Shown: positions 18,773 through 27,099 of the stretch, in pieces
How the letters are laid out: every line of letters starts with the position of its first letter
Position numbering within the stretch: the first letter of the stretch is position 1
Source: DASQFQ01 sp963722815
GTDB taxonomy: Bacteria; Actinomycetota; Thermoleophilia; Solirubrobacterales; Solirubrobacteraceae
Length of the DNA: 64,000 bases
Assembly (NCBI GenBank): GCA_963722815.1
Contig: CAVROM010000009.1
Coordinates: 1-64,000, forward strand
Direction of reading: 5' to 3'
Made by a program: the position numbers and the translations under genes
Notes under the pieces: generated by a model
Told to the model about the DNA's origin: nothing
What the model saw: only the letters and a program-made list of their open reading frames with translations
Databases searched by the model: none

Positions 18773-18783
18773 GCGGGTGACGG
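18766..18783. promoter_or_regulatory. CCGTCA-N6-TGACGG dyad (type A)
   Basis: Perfect CCGTCATGCGGGTGACGG, between the divergent membrane-protein gene and the riboswitch-preceded hydrolase gene. Confidence 0.5.
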
Positions 18784-18830
18784 CGCCGCAACTCGCGTCA
18801 GGGGGCCACGTTCCATGGCCAGGACGCATA

Positions 18831-18921
18831 CGCCGAACCACCGCAACGCTCGTCGCGGTGGCCGGGGGGCCCTAGGTCGCATTGCTTTCCAGCGCGAGCC
18901 CGTGAGCTCACCCCGGAGGCG
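18831..18921 (+). promoter_or_regulatory. shortened ydaO-type c-di-AMP riboswitch-like leader
   Basis: The 3' half, TGCTTTCCAGCGCGAGCCCG then TGAGCTCACCCCGGAGGCG, is nearly identical to the canonical riboswitch at 43809-43933. It also matches the ydaO family core (CCCGTCAGCTAACCTCG in textbook members). The 5' part CGCCGAACC and GGGGGGCCC also align. About 30 bases present in the other copy, including the GGGGCGAAT element and the following hairpin, are missing. It lies 30 bases before the hydrolase gene. It could be a degenerate, non-binding or altered-ligand variant. Confidence 0.7.
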
Positions 18922-18951
18922 CATGGAACGACGACGGAAGGACCTGACCCG

Positions 18952-20377
18952 ATGAGCTCCCCTGTTCGCGGGCGGCGGCGCCCTGCGCTCCCCGCCCTGC
19001 TGATGGCCCTCGCGGCCACGACCTGCGCGCTCGCGCTCGCGCCGGCGGCCGAAGCAAGCCGCAGCCAGTTCACCGTGTTCGACGCTCCGCGCGAGCTGAC
19101 GTCCGACCCGGCGACGCGGGAGTCGACGCTCGATGAGATCCAGTCGCTGGGCGTTGATTCGATCCGCGTGATCCTCTACTGGCACAGCGTTGCCCGCACG
19201 CCGACTCCAGGCGCGACCCGAGCTTCAGGCGCACCGACCCTCGCAACTACGACTGGAGCCGGTATGCACCGGTGATCGCCTCCGCCCATGCCCGCGGCAT
19301 GCGGGTGCTGCTCACGGTCACGGGCCCGGTGCCCAAGTGGGCCACGCGGCGCGAGCGCGACACGGTGAGCCGGCCCAGCCCGACGCAGTTCCGCCGCTTC
19401 ATGATCGCCGCCGGCCGCCAGTTCGGCTCGTCGGTCCGCTACTGGGCCGTCTGGAACGAGCCGAACCACCCACAGTTCCTCAAGCCGCAGTTCACCGGCC
19501 ACGGCCGGCACCGGCACTCGGCCTCGCCGGCCATCTACCGCAAGCTCGTACGCGCGGCGCGCGCCGGGCTCGACAAATCCGGCAACCGCCGCGACCGGAT
19601 GCTGATCGGCGACACGGCGCCACGCGGAACGCCGCGCGTCGTCGCGCCGGTCCCGTTCGTACGCAAGACGTTCTGCCTCACGCGCTCGTGGCACAAGCGC
19701 CGCGGCTGCCGGAAGCTCGACGCCGACGGCTGGGCGCACCACCCGTACACGACGCGCCGCCGCCCTGGTGGGTGCCGCCGGAGCGCGGCGACGTGACGAT
19801 CGGGACGCTGTCGCGACTGCGCCGCGCGCTTGACCGGGCCGGCCGGGCTCACGCCGTCCGGCGCGGGCTCGGCATCTACCTGACCGAGTTCGGCATCCAG
19901 AGCGAGCCGGATCCGTTCGTCGGCGTGAGCGAGACCCGGCAGGCCGAGTACCGATCGATCGGCGAGCGGATCGCCTACCGCAACCCGCGTGTGCGCGCGT
20001 TCTCGCAGTACCTGATGCGCGACGACCTGCCCCGCGCGGGACGCGCATCCCTGCGCTACGGCGGGTTCGAGTCGGGGATCCGGCACTCCAGCGGCGCGCG
20101 CAAGCTGTCCTACCGCGGCTTCCGCCTGCCGCTCACCGCTCGGCGGCGAGGGCGCCACGGTGTCTCCCTGTGGGGCCTCGTGCGACCGGCGCGCGGCAGC
20201 ACACGGGTCACGGTCGAGTACCGCAACCGCCACTCGCGCAGATGGCGGCGACTGAAGACGGACCGCACCAACGCTCGCGGCTACTGGGCGACCACGACGC
20301 GACGGCGTACCGGGCGGCGGTACCGCGTCCGCTGGGGGCGGCACCGCGGCGCGCCGACACGCGTGTTCCGCAGGTAG
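18952..20377 (+). CDS. secreted glycoside hydrolase (TIM-barrel, GH5/GH39-like), two frameshifts
   Basis: Signal peptide (PALLMALAATTCALALAPAA), then a (beta/alpha)8 hydrolase: VDSIRVILYWHSVA, NYDWSRYAPVIASAHARGM, RVLLTVTGPVPKWAT. The probable acid/base glutamate lies in YWAVWNEPNHPQF and the nucleophile in GIYLTEFGIQS. The C-terminal 90 residues are a basic beta domain. The frame changes near 19198 and 19757; single-base corrections give one protein of about 470 residues. Substrate unknown. A c-di-AMP-type leader in front suggests a cell-wall or osmotic context, by analogy with riboswitch-controlled wall hydrolases. Confidence 0.75.
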
Positions 20378-20384
20378 GCGATTT

Positions 20385-20400
20385 CGTCAGCCGGTTGACG
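20385..20400. promoter_or_regulatory. CGTCA-N6-TGACG dyad (type A)
   Basis: CGTCAGCCGGTTGACG, eight bases after the hydrolase stop in a convergent spacer. At this location it may act as a terminator or binding site rather than a promoter operator. Confidence 0.45.
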
Positions 20401-20590
20401 GCCTGCGCCCGCGGCACGCACATTGCGCAGCCGCCGCGGGTTCAGGTCGGTGCCGATGGATACGAAGTCGCTCACGCCGAGTGCTCGCTCGTGCGAGCGC
20501 GCCGGCTCCGGAGTGGCAGACGGTGACCCTGCCATGGCGGCGGTTCGGGCGATGTGGCCGAACCGCCGCCCGGGCGACTGGCGTAGACGC

Positions 20591-21010
20591 TCAGGCTGTT
20601 GCCGGAGCGGGCACGCGACCCGTGACGTCGATGGCGCCCGTCGCCATGTCGACGCTGCCGTCGATGGCGATGACCGCGGCGTTGTAGTCGGAGTACTCCG
20701 GCACGGCGGTGCTGAACAGCGCGAAGCCGCGCAGTACGTGGAGGCTCGGCGTGTCCGGGTCGGGCAGCGCGTAGCCGCGGACGTCCGCCGAGATGGCGCC
20801 GCGGCCGGTCTCGATCGTCTCGCGGATGTCGAGCGCGACGGTGCCGTCATCGCGGACGCGGATCTGGTCGACGCCGCGGACGCGCGCGCCGGCGAGCGCA
20901 CCCTCGGTCATGGTGCCGTCGAAGTAGTTGTCGACGCGGACGCCGCCCTCCACCGTCCCGAGCGGGATGGAGTCGGTGATGCGGGCCTGGAAGCGGTAGT
21001 CGAGCTGCAT
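20591..21010 (-). CDS. DUF3237-family protein
   Basis: A 139-residue protein: MQLDYRFQARITDSIPLGTV, VRVDNYFDGTMTEGALAGAR, DDGTVALDIRETIETGRGAI, then FALFSTAVPEYSDYNAAVIA. These match the small beta-barrel DUF3237 family, whose function is unknown. GAAAGGAC precedes the ATG. It lies 31 bp downstream of the cupin gene on the same strand and is probably in one operon with it. Confidence 0.75.
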   Translation of the reverse strand: MQLDYRFQARITDSIPLGTVEGGVRVDNYFDGTMTEGALAGARVRGVDQIRVRDDGTVALDIRETIETGRGAISADVRGYALPDPDTPSLHVLRGFALFSTAVPEYSDYNAAVIAIDGSVDMATGAIDVTGRVPAPATA

Positions 21011-21041
21011 GAGAGGAAGTCCTTTCGGGGGGAGGAGGGGC

Positions 21042-21461
21042 TCAGGCGTCGGCGGGCGGCGGCGTGCCGAGCACGCGCGTGCCGTAGGGCTCCCACCTGT
21101 CTTCGAAGACGCTGACGATGGTGTTGGCGGAGAACACGCCGGCGACCTTGGCCGCGCCGCCGACCGCGGCGACGTCGTGGGGCACCTCGGCCGGAACGAC
21201 GGCCAGCGCGCCGGCGCTCGCTCGCTCGCGCTCCGCACCGACCGTGATCTCCACCTCGCCATCGAGTACGACGAGCACCTCCTCGGCGCTGTCGGTGTGG
21301 GTGCCGAGATGGGCGCCAGCGGCGAGCTCGAAGTACACGGCGGCGGTGCTGCGGGCGCCGGTGCCGCGGTGCACCGGCCACGCCGCCCGGACGACGTTGT
21401 CGGGGTCGTCGTGATGGTGGGCGGCGAGCAGCTCGGCGCCCTCGGTCTCTGCGATGTGCAT
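21042..21461 (-). CDS. cupin-domain protein
   Basis: A 139-residue cupin: AAVYFELAAGAHLGTHTDSA gives metal-ligand histidines in motif 1 with EEVLVVLDGEVEITVG, and LAVVPAEVPHDVAAVG gives motif 2. The start MHIAETEGAELL has GAAAGG 8 bases upstream; an in-frame ATG at 21488 would add nine residues. It diverges from a TetR gene, the usual layout for a regulator controlling its neighbour. Confidence 0.8.
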   Translation of the reverse strand: MHIAETEGAELLAAHHHDDPDNVVRAAWPVHRGTGARSTAAVYFELAAGAHLGTHTDSAEEVLVVLDGEVEITVGAERERASAGALAVVPAEVPHDVAAVGGAAKVAGVFSANTIVSVFEDRWEPYGTRVLGTPPPADA

Positions 21462-21481
21462 GAAGCGACCTTTCATTTGAA

Positions 21482-21510
21482 TTGACATTACGCCGAGCGA
21501 AAGTACAGAT
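21482..21510 (+). promoter_or_regulatory. putative sigma-A-like promoter for the TetR gene
   Basis: A consensus TTGACA at 21482-21487 is followed after 16 bases by TACAGA(T), in an unusually AT-rich spacer between the cupin and TetR genes. Imperfect repeats of AATTG(A/T)CAT at 21480 and 21532 may be operator half-sites. Confidence 0.4.
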
Positions 21511-21561
21511 CAGGCGGCACGGTGTCGACCCAATTGTCATCCGCGCGACAGATCGGGTAGC

Positions 21562-22215
21562 ATGTTGTCTATCCAAATGCCCGACCGTCGCCGATATGAG
21601 CTGAAGGAGCGTGCGCGCAAGCAGGCCGCGACGCGCCAGCGGATCGTCGAGGCGCTGGTGGAGCTGCACGAGACGGTGGGCGCCTCGCGCGCCGGCGTGG
21701 GCGAGGTCGCGAAGCGAGCCGGCGTCAACCGCATGACCGTCTACAACCACTTCGCTACCGAGGCCGAGATGGTGGCGGCCTGCACCTCGCACTGGATCGA
21801 GCAGCACCCGCCGCCGGACATCGACGCGTGGCGGGCGGTCCGGGACCCCGACGAACGGCTCTCGCTGGCGCTGGAGGAGCTGTACGCCTACTACCGACGG
21901 ACCCAGGCGATGTGGGCGACCGCGTACCGTGACGCGCCGCTCGTCCCGGCACTGGGCGCGATCATGGACGAGACCTGGTTCGCGCTCCTTGGCGCCGCCG
22001 TCGATGTGCTGGCGGCCGGCCGCCGTGCGCGCGGCCGCTCGCGCGAGCGGCTGCGCGCGGCGCTGCGAACCGCGATCGACTTCCCGACGTGGCGCAGCCT
22101 GGTACGGACGGGTCTTCCCGACGACGAGGCGGCCCGCGTCGCCTCGGGACTCGTGTCCGCCGCGCTCTCGGGACCGCCGGCGCCTCGTCGCGTCCGAGCG
22201 GCGTCAACCGGGTGA
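21562..22215 (+). CDS. TetR/AcrR-family transcriptional regulator
   Basis: A 217-residue protein. The N-terminal helix-turn-helix region (KQAATRQRIVEALVELHE, VGEVAKRAGVNRMTVYNHF) is classical TetR, followed by an all-helical ligand domain (ALEELYAYYRRTQAMWATAY). It is divergent from the cupin/DUF3237 operon and is inferred to repress it and itself. GGGTAG upstream supports the ATG at 21562; 21577 is an alternative. Confidence 0.88.
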   Translation: MLSIQMPDRRRYELKERARKQAATRQRIVEALVELHETVGASRAGVGEVAKRAGVNRMTVYNHFATEAEMVAACTSHWIEQHPPPDIDAWRAVRDPDERLSLALEELYAYYRRTQAMWATAYRDAPLVPALGAIMDETWFALLGAAVDVLAAGRRARGRSRERLRAALRTAIDFPTWRSLVRTGLPDDEAARVASGLVSAALSGPPAPRRVRAASTG

Positions 22216-22218
22216 CGC
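22201..22218. promoter_or_regulatory. GCGTCA-N6-TGACGC dyad (type A)
   Basis: GCGTCAACCGGGTGACGC, a perfect-arm dyad that contains the stop codon of the TetR gene and lies 40 bp before a small membrane ORF. Confidence 0.5.
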
Positions 22219-22257
22219 GCCGGGCCGCGCAGGTCGCCGGCGGGGTATCGCCCGGGC

Positions 22258-22383
22258 GTGGAGATCACCGCCGTGGTGCTCGTCGTCCTCTGTTTCCTGA
22301 CCGCCGTTGCCGTCGCGGCGGGCATCGTCGGCGAGGCGCGAAGCGCGCGGCGCGGTCGGAACGGCCGCACGAAACGCCGCTAA
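22258..22383 (+). CDS. possible 41-residue membrane peptide
   Basis: A GTG start gives an N-terminal helix (EITAVVLVVLCFLTAVAVAA) and a very basic tail ending NGRTKRR. No ribosome site is seen. GGGTAT lies about 14 bases upstream and could be a -10 element of a leaderless transcript. The remainder of 22216-22571 holds nothing else I can support. Confidence 0.4.
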   Translation: MEITAVVLVVLCFLTAVAVAAGIVGEARSARRGRNGRTKRR

Positions 22384-22571
22384 CGCACGACCCGCCAAGC
22401 GCAGCTGCGATCCGCGGGGCGCGTGCCGCGCCTACGCGGGTCCGGCCCGGGTAGGCCGCGAGGACGCGACCCACCGTGCCAACGCCATGGGGTACCTGAT
22501 CGGCGCGCAGCGCCCGGCTGGTACGGCGCGGGATCAAGGAGGCGAGGTGAGCGGCGCGCGCGGCTGCGCGG

Positions 22572-23654
22572 TCAGTGCTGCGCCGTGGGGCGCACCTCGT
22601 CGGTGCGGTGCCGTCCATCGCGCACGTACTCGAGCTCGACCGTCGTCCCCGGCCGCAGCGAGCCGATCGCGCCGGCCAGGTCGCCCGAGCTGCGGATCCG
22701 GTCGTCGCCGACGCGCACGATGACATCGCCCTCGCCGGTCAGCGCGCCGGTCGGCGCGCCGTCCGCGCGCAGGCCGATCCGGGCGGCCGGGCTCTGCGGA
22801 GCCACGCTCACCACGAGCGCGCCGCGGTCCGTGCCGAGATCGAGCTGGCGCGCCAGCGCCGGTGTCACCGTGGCCGCGGTGACGCCGAGCGTGGGACGGT
22901 CGACCTCGCCGTCGTCTTCGAGGTCGGCGACGACGCGCTTGACCGTCTCGACGGGGATCGCGAAGGCGATGCCGATGAAGCCCCGGCCTCCGGCGGTGGC
23001 GATCTGGGCGTTCACCCCGATCACGCGGCCGGCCGCGTCGAGCAGCGGTCCGCCGGAGTTGCCGGGATTGACGGCGGCGTCGGTCTGGATGACGTCGTCG
23101 ATCGTGACGCCGTTCGGCGACGTGATGCGCCGGTGCTCGGCCGACACGATGCCGCTAGTGATCGTGTCGCGCAGCCCGAGCGGGTTGCCGATGGCGACGA
23201 CCGGGTCGCCAACGTCGACCGTGCCGGAGTCGCCGAGTGGCAGCGGATGGAGATCCTCGTCGCCCGGGTCGACGCGGAGCAGCGCGAGATCGTTGGCTTC
23301 GTCGAGGCCGATGACGTCGGCGTCAATCAGCGTGCTCTCACCGAAACGGACGCGGACGTCGCGCGCGCGCTCGACCACGTGTGCGTTGGTGATGATCCGT
23401 CCTTCGCCGTCGATCACGAAGCCGGTTCCGGTCGCGATAGCGCGGCGAGGGTGCGGGCCGACCTCGGCCTGGATGAACACCACGCCCGGGCTCGCGCGAT
23501 CGTAGATCCAGTTGATCCTGCCGGCCTCCACGACTCCATCGTCGCGAGCCGCGGCGCTGCTCGCGCCGTTGTCGAACGCGCCGATCAGCGCCAGCAGGCC
23601 GACGACGGCGAGCGCGCCGACGACCAGAGCACCGACGACGCCCAACGCGCGCAT
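22572..23654 (-). CDS. HtrA/DegP-like membrane-anchored serine protease with PDZ domain
   Basis: A 360-residue protein. An N-terminal membrane helix (VVGALVVGALAVVGLLALIG) anchors a trypsin-like domain with the full triad: His92 in ITNAHVVE, Asp122 in DEANDLALLRVD and Ser200 in AAVNPGNSGGPLL. A C-terminal PDZ domain follows (GALVVSVAPQSPAARIGLRA, GEGDVIVRVGDDRI). HtrA proteins degrade or refold damaged envelope proteins outside the membrane. Both recurring dyads lie at its 5' end: GGG-N8-CCC touching the start codon and CGTCA-N6-TGACG 41 bp upstream. That suggests layered stress control. Confidence 0.92.
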   Translation of the reverse strand: MRALGVVGALVVGALAVVGLLALIGAFDNGASSAAARDDGVVEAGRINWIYDRASPGVVFIQAEVGPHPRRAIATGTGFVIDGEGRIITNAHVVERARDVRVRFGESTLIDADVIGLDEANDLALLRVDPGDEDLHPLPLGDSGTVDVGDPVVAIGNPLGLRDTITSGIVSAEHRRITSPNGVTIDDVIQTDAAVNPGNSGGPLLDAAGRVIGVNAQIATAGGRGFIGIAFAIPVETVKRVVADLEDDGEVDRPTLGVTAATVTPALARQLDLGTDRGALVVSVAPQSPAARIGLRADGAPTGALTGEGDVIVRVGDDRIRSSGDLAGAIGSLRPGTTVELEYVRDGRHRTDEVRPTAQH

Positions 23655-23671
23655 GGGGCACTGCTGCCCAG
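23654..23671. promoter_or_regulatory. GGG-N8-CCC dyad (type B) at htrA-like start
   Basis: TGGGGCACTGCTGCCCAG overlaps the first base of the protease start codon. If occupied it would more likely repress than activate. Confidence 0.4.
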
Positions 23672-23694
23672 CTGCGAGGGCGGCGGGCGAGCGC

Positions 23695-23710
23695 CGTCAC
23701 CCGCATGACG
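23695..23710. promoter_or_regulatory. CGTCA-N6-TGACG dyad (type A)
   Basis: CGTCACCCGCATGACG, 41 bp upstream of the HtrA-like gene. Confidence 0.5.
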
Positions 23711-23892
23711 AAGCATGCGCCGAGCCCACCTGTGCGGGTGCGGCGCTTCAGCGATTGCGTGCATCCTCGAGGTCGAGATCGTCACGCGATCCACGGGTCG
23801 CGGGCCCTACGCGAGCGCGGCTCGTCATCCGGCAGACGAGCGGACCGAGATCCTCAGCGACGGTTGATCTCGCACTCGCAGCCTCGGGTCGC

Positions 23893-24063
23893 ATGGATGC
23901 GAGAACCAGACAGCGCACCCGCGACGCCGCCGGCTGGGCGTCTGTCGGCGGAGCCGCCGCGGCGGTCACCGGGAGCACGCCGATCGGCGTCGTCGTCGTC
24001 GCCGGCCTCGGCGGAGCGCTGGCATGGCGCTTCCTCGGTCGTCGCCGGGCCGCCCGCGGCTGA
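23893..24063 (+). CDS. possible 56-residue small membrane protein
   Basis: MDARTRQRTRDAAGWASVGG leads into a glycine-rich helix (TGSTPIGVVVVAGLGGALAW) and a basic tail FLGRRRAARG. The ribosome site is not obvious. It ends 15 bp before the convergent UspA gene. It is small, but its composition is membrane-like. Confidence 0.45.
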   Translation: MDARTRQRTRDAAGWASVGGAAAAVTGSTPIGVVVVAGLGGALAWRFLGRRRAARG

Positions 24064-24078
24064 TCCGCCGGACACTGG

Positions 24079-24936
24079 CTACGCGCGCACCGGGCACACG
24101 AGCGTCGGGAGGCCGGCATCTCGGATCAGCGTCCGCGCCGTCGACCCGAGCAGCGCCGCGTGGAGCCGGCCGTGGTGATGCGAGCCGGTGACGATCATGC
24201 TCGCGTCGCAGGCTCGAGCCAGGGCGACCAGCCGCTCACCCGGCTCGCCGAACCCGATGCGCGTCTCGATCAGCGCCTCGGTCGCGCCGAGCGCGCGCAG
24301 TGCCGGATCGAAGGCCTCGACTCGCGACTGCGCCTCGGCGAGCGCCGGATCCTCGTCGGCGCCCTCGTCCTCGAGCACATGCGCCAGCAGCAGATGCCCG
24401 TGGCGCGCCAGCGCCAGCCGCTCGGCGAGCGGAAACCAGGCTGCATCGCGCCGGCCGCCGAGAGCTGCGATGACGGGCCCGGCCGCGACGCGCTCCGTTC
24501 CTGATGGCAACAGGAGCAGAGGTCGGTCGGCATCGCGCAGCAGCGCGTCCGTGACGCTGCCGAGCAAGAGCGAGCGCAACTGCCCGCACTGGCTGCTCCC
24601 GAGCACGAGCATCAGCGCGTCCTCGTCCTCCGCGATGCGCATGAGGACGTCTGGGACCGGGCCGACCGCCGTCCGAAGTCGCGCGTCGCCGGCGCCGGCC
24701 TCGTCGAGCAGCTCACGCGCCTTCGCGGCCGCCGCCGACTCGTAGCGCTTGGTCACCTGGGCGTCGGGAGGCGGGACGGCGTGCGGGATGCCGGCCGCGG
24801 TCAGCGGCAGTGGCAGGACGGCGTGCGCGCCGACGAGCGGTCGGTCGAGGCGCGTCGCCAGGTCGGCGGCAACGCGCGCCACGGCGAGGCTGTGCTCGGC
24901 GTCGATCGCGCAGACGATGGTCGAGCCGCTGTACAT
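24079..24936 (-). CDS. UspA-family protein with two tandem Usp domains
   Basis: A 285-residue protein. Domain 1 (residues 1-145) begins STIVCAIDAEHSLAVARVAA and ends LVLGSSQCGQLRSLLLGSVT. Domain 2 (146-285) ends ASMIVTGSHHHGRLHAALLG followed by TARTLIRDAGLPTLVCPVRA. The G-2x-G-9x-G-S/T nucleotide-binding pattern is recognisable as TGSHHHGRLHAALLGST. Two-domain Usps bind ATP and support survival under hypoxia and other stress. A weak type B dyad (ATGGGTGCGACCATGCAT) lies 35 bp upstream. It is the last gene of a UspA-cytochrome-UspA run. Confidence 0.9.
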   Translation of the reverse strand: MYSGSTIVCAIDAEHSLAVARVAADLATRLDRPLVGAHAVLPLPLTAAGIPHAVPPPDAQVTKRYESAAAAKARELLDEAGAGDARLRTAVGPVPDVLMRIAEDEDALMLVLGSSQCGQLRSLLLGSVTDALLRDADRPLLLLPSGTERVAAGPVIAALGGRRDAAWFPLAERLALARHGHLLLAHVLEDEGADEDPALAEAQSRVEAFDPALRALGATEALIETRIGFGEPGERLVALARACDASMIVTGSHHHGRLHAALLGSTARTLIRDAGLPTLVCPVRA

Positions 24937-25010
24937 GGGCCCAGCTTCGCGCCCGCGTCCGTTCACATCTATGGGTGCGACCATGCATGGCGGCCTGGGG
25001 CGTCCGCCAT

Positions 25011-25670
25011 CTATCCGGCGTTCTCGTCGAGATACTCGACGAGGTCGGCCAGCTCCTGCGGCGACAGGCGCTGCCGGTAGTCGCCGGGCATCACGCCGGC
25101 GCTGAAGCCCGCGGCGGTGTCGGCATCGGGGGTGACGATCGCGTCGCGGATCTCCCGTGCGGACCCGTGCTGAAGCGCCTCGTCGAGGTTCGGTCCGGTC
25201 GTTCCGTTCGTACCCGCGTCTGCCAGCCGGTGGCAGCTGCCGCAGCCGTTGGAGAGGAAGATCCGTCGGCCCGGTGGCCCCCCTTCCGGCAGGCCCGCAT
25301 CTGCGAGCTTGCCGGTGTCCTGCCCTGGCACCGCGGCGACCTTGGCGACGTATGCGGCGACGTTCTCGGCATCGTCGCCGGCCACGAGCCCGGCGGGCAT
25401 CCGGCTGTTGCGGCCGGGATGCTCGATCTGGGCCTCCACGATGCCCTCGATGGTCGACTCGCCGACGCCGTCGCGGCGGGCTCGCTGGAAAGCGGCGTCG
25501 AGATCGGGCCCGACCGTACCCGCTGTGCCGGCGCGCTCGAGCATGTGGCAGGCGCCGCAGTGCTCGACGAAGAGCGCCTTGCCCTGCACCTCGTTGTCGC
25601 CGCGGTCCTTGAGCTCACAACCGCCGAGCAGCAGCGCCAGCGCCAACAGCAACGCGGTCCGGCCTCGCAC
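25011..25670 (-). CDS. dihaem cytochrome c lipoprotein
   Basis: A 219-residue exported protein. The signal ends in a lipobox (LLLGGC, Cys18). Two class I cytochrome c domains carry haem sites CGACH (Cys38, Cys41, His42) and CGSCH (Cys143, Cys146, His147). The methionine ligands are probably Met91 in NSRMPAG and Met194 in AGVMPGD. It would carry electrons on the outer face of the membrane. The GTG start lies one base after the stop of the upstream UspA gene, so the two are co-translated. Confidence 0.9.
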   Translation of the reverse strand: MRGRTALLLALALLLGGCELKDRGDNEVQGKALFVEHCGACHMLERAGTAGTVGPDLDAAFQRARRDGVGESTIEGIVEAQIEHPGRNSRMPAGLVAGDDAENVAAYVAKVAAVPGQDTGKLADAGLPEGGPPGRRIFLSNGCGSCHRLADAGTNGTTGPNLDEALQHGSAREIRDAIVTPDADTAAGFSAGVMPGDYRQRLSPQELADLVEYLDENAG

Positions 25671-25671
25671 G

Positions 25672-26539
25672 TCAGGCCGCCTCGATGATGCGGGTTCGGT
25701 GTGCCATGCGCGGCGCGCAGACCACGAGCGGCGCCGTAGCCTCGGTGAGGAGCAGGCGGGCGGTCGAGCCGCGGAGCCGCGCGCGCAGTGGTCCGTGGCC
25801 GCGTGTGCCGCTGACGATCATTCGTGCGTCGACCGAGCGGGCCAGGACCGGCAGCGCGTCGCCGGGCGGCCCCGGGCAGACCTCGGTGAGGACGGACGCG
25901 GCGCGGTCACCGAGCACGGCGAAGATCGCGCCAAAGAGGTCGAGCGGAAAAGGCGGAGCCATGCCCAGAGATCCGTCGCGGTTCCCGGAGGCATGTGCGA
26001 GCAACAACGGGACGCGGTAGGCGGAGGCGAGGGTGGCGGCCACGCCGACCCAGCTCGCGTCGGCGGGGCTTGCGACTGCCGCCACGACAGGGCCAGACGG
26101 CGCACCCGCACTCATCACCGCGGGAGGCACGAGCAGCAGCGGATGGCGCGCGACGCGCAGCAGCGTGCCGCTGATGCTCAGGCGCAGCATGGCCCGAAGC
26201 CCTCCGGCTCCGTGGGTCCCCAGCGCGATCAGCGCCGCGTTCTCCTCCTCCGCCACGGCGCTGATGACGTCCGGGATCGAGCCGACCTCGACACGCCGGC
26301 GGGCGTGGTCGAGGCGTGCGTCCGCAAGCCACGAGTCGAGCCGCTCACGACGGACGAGCTCCTGGGTCGCGATCGCGACGCGGGGGCGCGAGAGCTCGCA
26401 GCGCCGGCGGCCCGCTGGGCACGAAGGCGTGGACGGCCACGGCGTCGAGGCTGAGCCGCATCGCCAGGTCCGAGCCGAGCTGTGCCGCGCTGCGCGCAAG
26501 CGGCGAGCCGTCGACGGCGCACACGATGCTCGAGGCCAT
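25672..26539 (-). CDS. UspA-family two-domain protein (one frameshift)
   Basis: Starts MASSIVCAVDGSPLARSAAQ and runs to AVHAFVPSGPPAL. A frame change near 26405 leads to RVAIATQELVRRERLDSWLA, AALIALGTHGAGGLRAMLRL (nucleotide-binding motif of domain 1) and ARMIVSGTRGHGPLRARLRG (domain 2). Corrected length is about 288 residues. It is the first gene of the operon with the dihaem cytochrome and the second UspA. A single-base sequence error is the simplest cause of the break, since both sides are well conserved. Confidence 0.82.
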
Positions 26540-27099
26540 GGGCGTGGACGGTCGCACCGACCGGTCTCGTCATTCATGGGTGGCGCCGCGCGTCCGGCCG
26601 CGGAGGAACCCCCATCTCGAACTACTGGGTCACGCGCCTGACGTTCGTCCACAGCGCGCCGGGGGAGCCTGCGTATGACGTCTGCGTCGCCGGGTCGCTC
26701 GGTGCGGCATACGCCTCCCCCTGCCGTGCGTCTGCTCCGAGCACGCCTCCCCGGCGGCGGCGGGCCCGTCACGGATGGCGGGCCCGCGCATGTGTCGACC
26801 GAGGCGCGTCACGCGGGTGACGAATCCGCGCATCGACGGGCCGCGAGGTCGCATACTAGGGATTCGGTCACCGGGCGGCGCGCGCCGTGTCACGTCGCGC
26901 GCGTCCTCGCCGGAGCAATCCGTTGATCAGGTATCGCATGGCGCTCCGAGCGATGTGGGTTCGTCACGGACGGCGCACCCGCCCCGGGTGACCGTTCTCG
27001 CCCTGGTCGATCGCGGCGGCTGTCAGCCGGATGCCAGGCGAGGTGGAGCGCATAGATCGCGAGCCATCCCACGGTCAACACCCGACCGAGGAGGACTCC
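26540..27099. other. 560-bp intergenic promoter region with dyad and GC hairpin
   Basis: No supported gene. It contains a type A dyad, CGTCACGCGGGTGACG, at 26807-26822. It also contains an inverted repeat CGGGCCC/GGGCCCG with a 12-base loop at 26761-26786, and a GTCAGCCGG half-site near 27012, about 90 bp before the sugar-binding lipoprotein gene. It probably holds promoters for both the leftward UspA operon and the rightward ABC operon. Confidence 0.5.

Noticed and set aside
26761..26786. CGGGCCC/GGGCCCG inverted repeat as a terminator
   Set aside because: No coding gene ends upstream on either strand close enough, and there is no T-run. Kept only as a note on the intergenic region.
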